The notes beneath the pieces are model-generated. The model made no database searches. It was not told the origin of the DNA and worked only from the letters and a program-made list of their open reading frames with translations. The translations under genes and the position numbers were made by a program. DNA of 8,483 nucleotides from an uncultured Altererythrobacter sp. GTDB lineage: Bacteria > Pseudomonadota > Alphaproteobacteria > Sphingomonadales > Sphingomonadaceae. The DNA lies in the NCBI GenBank assembly GCA_937950385.1, contig CALFEA010000088.1:1-8483 (forward strand). The letters run 5' to 3'. Position 1 is the first letter of the stretch, and each line of letters opens with the position of its first letter. This document shows, piece after piece, positions 5,805 through 8,483 of this stretch.

Positions 5805-5881
5805 GATTCGACTCAATCGAATCGCGCCGCGCGCTTCGCTATCGCTCGCGAGTAGCGCAGCCGAACCCGTCTCCCAGACGG
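5805..5881 (-). terminator. Three consecutive hairpins downstream of guaA
   Basis: Past the guaA stop, reading on the minus strand: CCGTCT/AGACGG with a 3-nt loop (5867-5881); a GC-rich dyad with CGCTA (5837-5841) against TAGCG (5853-5857), alternatively GCGCT (5831-5835) against AGCGC (5854-5858), around the palindrome CTCGCGAG; and GATTCGA/TCGAATC with a 5-nt loop (5805-5823). The first stem begins 13 bases after the stop codon. None is followed by a clear T-run, so this is either a transcript-end structure protecting the 3' end or a REP-like repeat module, rather than a textbook intrinsic terminator. Confidence 0.45.
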
Positions 5882-5894
5882 TTTCGTGTCAGCC

Positions 5895-7496
5895 CTACTC
5901 CCATTCAATCGTGCCGGGCGGTTTGCTGGTGTAGTCATAGACCACGCGGTTTACGCCTTGCACCTCGTTCACGATCCGCGTTGCGCAAGCCGTTAGGAAG
6001 GCGGCTTCGAAGGGGTAGACATCTGCTGTCATGCCATCTGTGCTGGTCACGGCGCGCAATCCGCATACTGCGTCATAAGTGCGGCTATCGCCCATCACGC
6101 CCACGGTTTTTACCGGCAGCAGCACGGCAAAGGCTTGCCAGATTTCATCGTACAATCCCGCCTTACGGATCTCGTCCAGATAAATGCTGTCTGCCTTGCG
6201 CAAGATGTCGCAGCGCGCCTTGTTGACCTCGCCGGGAATACGGATCGCTAGGCCTGGCCCGGGGAAAGGATGGCGTCCGACAAATTGCTCGTCCAAGCCT
6301 AGCTCTCGGCCAAGCACGCGCACTTCGTCTTTGAACAATTCGCGCAAGGGCTCCACCAATTGCATATTCATGCGCTCTGGCAGGCCGCCAACATTGTGGT
6401 GGGATTTGATCGTGACTGATGGCCCGCCGGTGAAGGACACGCTTTCGATCACATCGGGATAGAGCGTGCCTTGCGCCAAGAAATCCGCGCCGCCGAATTT
6501 GGCCGCTTCTTCCTCAAACACTGCGATAAATTCGCCGCCGATGAATTTGCGCTTTTTCTCTGGATCGGTGACGCCGTCGAGGCCCGCCATAAAGCGTTCC
6601 TCGGCATCCACCACAACCAGCGGTATATTGTAGTGATCGCGGAACAGGCTTTCGACTTGGCTTCGCTCATTGAGGCGCAAAAGGCCGTGATCAACGAACA
6701 CGCAAGTGAGCTGATCGCCGATGGCTTCATGGATCAGGATCGCTGCGACCGATGAGTCGACACCGCCCGACAATCCGCAGATCACTTTGCCGTCACCCAC
6801 TTGTTCGCGAATATCGGCGATCTTGGTGTCGCGGTAAGCGGCCATGGTCCAATCACCCGCAAGCCCGCAAACGCGGTGGACGAAGTTGGCGAGAAGCTTG
6901 CCGCCATCAGGCGTGTGGACGACCTCTGGGTGGAATTGCGTGCCGTAAAACTGGCGGGTCTCATCAGCGATTACAGCGAAAGGTGCCCCTTCGCTTGTAG
7001 CGACAATTTCAAAGCCGGGCGCAAACTGCGTGACTTTATCACCGTGGCTCATCCAGACCTGATGCTCCTCGCCATTGGCCCATAGCCCATCGAACAAAGC
7101 GCATTGCTTGGTCACGGTGAGGTTCGCGCGGCCGAACTCGCCGCCACGCGAATCGGCTTCTCCGGTCTCATGCCCCTTGCGCACTTCTCCGCCCAATTGC
7201 TGGCTCATCACTTGTTGGCCATAACAAATGCCGAGGATCGGAATGCCTGCTTCGAACAGCAATTGCGGTGCGCGCGGGCTGTCTTCATCGGGCACGCTGG
7301 CGGGTGAGCCTGACAGGATAATACCCTTTGGCTTCATCCGGTGGAAGGCTTCCTCTGCCATCGTAAACGGCGCAATTTCGGAATAGACCCCCGCCTCGCG
7401 CACACGGCGCGCGATTAGCTGGGTCACTTGACTGCCGAAATCAACGATGAGGATCGAGTCGGGCAGGATAGAATCAGGGGTGGCTGTATCTGTCAT
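5895..7496 (-). CDS. guaA: GMP synthase (glutamine-hydrolysing)
   Basis: A 533-residue cytoplasmic enzyme making GMP from XMP, glutamine and ATP, the last step of guanine nucleotide synthesis. The N-terminal class I glutamine amidotransferase domain (about 14-210) has the nucleophile C91 in GICYGQQ and the partners H189 and E191 in QFHPEVV. The ATP pyrophosphatase domain follows with the P-loop SGGVDSS (243-249) and the VDHGLLR strand; the C-terminal dimerisation domain has [13 protein letters not shown] (408-420) and ends with the family's TIEWE. Everything expected is intact. The frame is open to a TTG at 7538, but ATG 7494-7496 gives the usual length; the first conserved residues (ILIVDFGSQ) begin at 15. 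The N-terminus contains PDSIL twice in tandem, a small duplication outside the domain. No good Shine-Dalgarno precedes the ATG. The gene stands alone, with no guaB in the window. Confidence 0.97.
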   Translation of the reverse strand: MTDTATPDSILPDSILIVDFGSQVTQLIARRVREAGVYSEIAPFTMAEEAFHRMKPKGIILSGSPASVPDEDSPRAPQLLFEAGIPILGICYGQQVMSQQLGGEVRKGHETGEADSRGGEFGRANLTVTKQCALFDGLWANGEEHQVWMSHGDKVTQFAPGFEIVATSEGAPFAVIADETRQFYGTQFHPEVVHTPDGGKLLANFVHRVCGLAGDWTMAAYRDTKIADIREQVGDGKVICGLSGGVDSSVAAILIHEAIGDQLTCVFVDHGLLRLNERSQVESLFRDHYNIPLVVVDAEERFMAGLDGVTDPEKKRKFIGGEFIAVFEEEAAKFGGADFLAQGTLYPDVIESVSFTGGPSVTIKSHHNVGGLPERMNMQLVEPLRELFKDEVRVLGRELGLDEQFVGRHPFPGPGLAIRIPGEVNKARCDILRKADSIYLDEIRKAGLYDEIWQAFAVLLPVKTVGVMGDSRTYDAVCGLRAVTSTDGMTADVYPFEAAFLTACATRIVNEVQGVNRVVYDYTSKPPGTIEWE

Positions 7497-7657
7497 GCTG
7501 CGATGCTTTGACGACGGGGCGGCGCTGAGTCCAGCCAAGGGACGGCACTATGCGCAGCTTGGCGGATGGAATGGCGCGGGAGATGCATAGTCCCGCAGGT
7601 AATAGTTGCAAAAAATTCAATCTCTCCTCGATTTATGTCATTTGAAGTCCGATAAAA
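7493..7657 (-). promoter_or_regulatory. guaA leader with small ORFs and hairpins
   Basis: This covers the presumed untranslated leader from just below the candidate -10 box. A strong Shine-Dalgarno-like GAGGAGAGA (7621-7629, minus) has no obvious gene after it; the nearest frame begins with TTG at 7620 (3-nt spacing), encodes 48 residues and ends inside guaA at 7474. A second small frame, ATG 7588 to TGA 7493 (31 residues), overlaps the guaA ATG as ATGA. GCGGGA (7576-7581) pairs with TCCCGC (7591-7596), and ACTATGC (7547-7553) pairs with GCATAGT (7585-7591); the two stems share one base and overlap topologically, so they may compete. No known purine-riboswitch core is recognised. Confidence 0.35.
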
Positions 7658-7681
7658 GGGTCCCTATTTGCTACTTAACAA
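7652..7681 (-). promoter_or_regulatory. Candidate promoter for guaA
   Basis: On the minus strand a TTGTTA box (7676-7681) and a TTTTAT box (7652-7657) are 18 nt apart in the A/T-rich patch upstream of guaA. Transcription would start near 7645, giving a leader of about 150 nt. Proposed from sequence shape only. Confidence 0.4.
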
Positions 7682-7686
7682 GAAGG

Positions 7687-7881
7687 TCAGCGCGCCCTCT
7701 CTCCCACTAGCGCGGCCCCTTGAGGCAGAAATGTTTGGATTTGCGCCATGCGCTCCGGCACTTCTGTCACACTAGCTGCCCCTGCGTTTTGCGCAGAATG
7801 GCGACAAATAGGCGTAGGTTCCTCTTCCTTTTCCTGCCCCTTTGTTCCCGCCATATGCAGCAGCGAGTGAGACGCGGTCAC
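7687..7881 (-). CDS. Doubtful small hypothetical protein (64 residues)
   Basis: A GTG-started frame (7879-7881) with a purine-rich GGAGGGGAAGG tract just upstream that could act as ribosome binding site; a possible internal ATG lies nine codons later. The product is hydrophilic, with a KGQEKEEEP charged cluster, one Cys and no membrane segment or motif I recognise. It fills most of the gap between the acyl-CoA synthetase-like gene and guaA on the same strand, 51 bases past the stop of the former. Against it, the start lies inside the hairpin 7872-7908 and the codon use looks non-selective. The rest of the 7539-7932 gap holds the guaA promoter and leader. Confidence 0.25.
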   Translation of the reverse strand: MTASHSLLHMAGTKGQEKEEEPTPICRHSAQNAGAASVTEVPERMAQIQTFLPQGAALVGERAR

Positions 7882-7908
7882 CCTTCCCCTCCCTCTGGGT
7901 GGCCGCGT
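7872..7908 (-). terminator. Strong stem-loop downstream of the acyl-CoA synthetase-like gene
   Basis: ACGCGGTCACCC (7872-7883) pairs with GGGTGGCCGCGT (7897-7908) over 12 positions around a 13-nt loop; one position is a G-T wobble as read on the plus strand and a C-A mismatch on the minus strand. It begins 24 bases past the minus-strand stop at 7933. No T-run follows on the minus strand, while T-rich sequence follows on the plus strand. It is the likely transcript end of that gene. Confidence 0.5.
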
Positions 7909-7932
7909 TTCCTCCGCTTTTCACTCCGTCGT

Positions 7933-8483
7933 TCAGAAGGCTTCGCCGGCCGCTTCCAATTGCGCGCGCAATTCTGTTTTGAGCAGCTTGCCAATATGGC
8001 TGCGCGGCATTTCATCAATTGCGAACAAAGCCGCCAAACGCTGCGTTTTGCCAAGCCGCGAATTCACCGCGGCCATGACCGCATCTGTGCCGCCTGATCC
8101 GCCTTCGAACCGGACAAAGCCCACCGGCGTCTCGCCCCAATTTTTCGATGGCATGCCGATCACCGCAGCCTCAGCCACGCCCGCTTCTTTCAGCAGTTCA
8201 TTCTCCAAATCGACGGGGAAAACATTGAAACCGCCAGAGATGATCATATCCTTGGCGCGGCCCACCAGCTCGACGAACCCATCGGCATCGACACGGCCAA
8301 TATCGCCCATACGCTGCCATGGGATGCCGGTTTCTGGATCGGTCCAATAGCCGTCCTGCGTCTTGCCCGGCTGGTTCTTATAACCTGCCATCATCGTTTG
8401 GGAGAGGCCGATGAGATTGCCCGGCTCACCGGCGGCAACGGGATTGTCATCATCATCGAGCACTTTCAACTCGCTGCCCGGCG
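7933..8483 (-). CDS. AMP-dependent acyl-CoA synthetase/ligase, C-terminal part (5' end beyond window)
   Basis: About 182 C-terminal residues of an adenylate-forming ligase (ANL superfamily), which activates a carboxylic acid with ATP to an acyl-adenylate and then transfers it to CoA. The frame is already open at the window edge (PGSELKVLDDDDNP, then VAAGEPGNL), so the gene continues past 8483. Motifs in order: GYWTDPETG, the GDIGR motif with the ribose-binding Asp, GRAKDMIISGGFNVFPVDLEN (hinge and C-terminal domain start), a WGETPVGFV segment, and PRSHIGKLLKTELR at the end, where the Lys of IGK (codon 7987-7989) is the expected adenylation lysine. The substrate (medium- or long-chain fatty acid, or an aromatic acid) cannot be read from this part. 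The upstream TTG at 8469 is only an internal Leu codon. Stop TGA at 7933-7935. Confidence 0.93.
   Translation of the reverse strand, partial: PGSELKVLDDDDNPVAAGEPGNLIGLSQTMMAGYKNQPGKTQDGYWTDPETGIPWQRMGDIGRVDADGFVELVGRAKDMIISGGFNVFPVDLENELLKEAGVAEAAVIGMPSKNWGETPVGFVRFEGGSGGTDAVMAAVNSRLGKTQRLAALFAIDEMPRSHIGKLLKTELRAQLEAAGEAF

Larger units (their letters stand above)
5304..5894. other. 591-base region without a convincing gene, rich in inverted repeats
   Basis: This is the longest stretch lacking a recognisable gene. Its first part upstream of 5304 should hold the promoter of the DUF457 operon. Beyond that it contains a long inverted repeat (5411-5497), one open minus-strand frame that reads like protein (5481-5657), a dyad at 5715-5739, an A/T-rich stretch (5756-5786) and three hairpins in a row (5805-5881) just past the guaA stop. 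No tRNA, known small RNA or transposase could be identified. Other frames here (for example + 5461-5664 from a TTG) lack motifs and a ribosome binding site. Confidence 0.6.

Noticed and set aside
5801..5825. T-loop-like GATTCGACTC suggesting a tRNA
   Set aside because: The flanking bases do not form a T-stem, and no acceptor, D-arm or anticodon arm can be drawn on either strand; it is part of a simple 7-bp hairpin.
7448..7480. Tandem PDSIL repeat at the GuaA N-terminus
   Set aside because: A five-residue duplication before the conserved domain is ordinary N-terminal drift and has no predicted effect.
7720..8097. 125-codon plus-strand frame across the gap and the acyl-CoA synthetase end
   Set aside because: Half of it is antisense to a clear ligase C-terminus and the rest is arginine- and leucine-rich noise.
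1..8483. Search for CRISPR arrays, IS elements, toxin-antitoxin or defence genes
   Set aside because: No regularly spaced repeats, transposase or integrase motifs or defence domains were found in any frame I read.

Overview
The window looks like a chromosomal stretch from an alphaproteobacterium, most likely order Sphingomonadales (Erythrobacteraceae or a relative). This rests on gene families I recognise: a short secreted two-cysteine protein, a CHCC zinc-finger protein, a DUF924 protein and a small zinc-ribbon protein of the type common in that order. Base composition is moderately G+C-rich by eye. No database was searched, so the genus is open. I see no transposase, integrase, CRISPR array, rRNA or tRNA.

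Layout. 1-167 (+): the 3' end of a small zinc-ribbon protein gene. 162-1393 (-): an ABC-type ATPase gene followed, with a TAATG stop/start overlap, by a small ABM-fold monooxygenase gene; the latter converges on the zinc-ribbon gene with a 6-nt overlap. 1542-2842 (+): a CHCC zinc-finger protein, a conserved secreted protein and a DUF924 protein, the last starting with TTG right after the preceding stop. 2844-3815 (-): an FMN enzyme usually labelled nitronate monooxygenase but closer in motifs to the PA1024 NADH:quinone reductase. 3955-5303 (-): a DUF457/YdjM-type membrane metal-dependent hydrolase and an unrecognised 262-residue protein. 5304-5894: about 590 bases without a convincing gene but with several inverted repeats and a possible gene remnant. 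5895-7496 (-): guaA, GMP synthase, with a long leader. 7933-8483 (-): the 3' end of an acyl-CoA synthetase-like gene running off the window.

Functionally this is a patchwork of housekeeping (guaA), electron-transfer or detoxification enzymes and conserved small proteins rather than one pathway. The best second-look items are the structured region at 5304-5894 (especially the inverted repeat 5411-5497), an apparent 12-13 residue internal deletion in the ABM protein, the probable family mislabel of the FMN enzyme, the ABC ATPase without an adjacent permease, and the guaA leader. I found no clear evidence of a wholly new multi-gene system.
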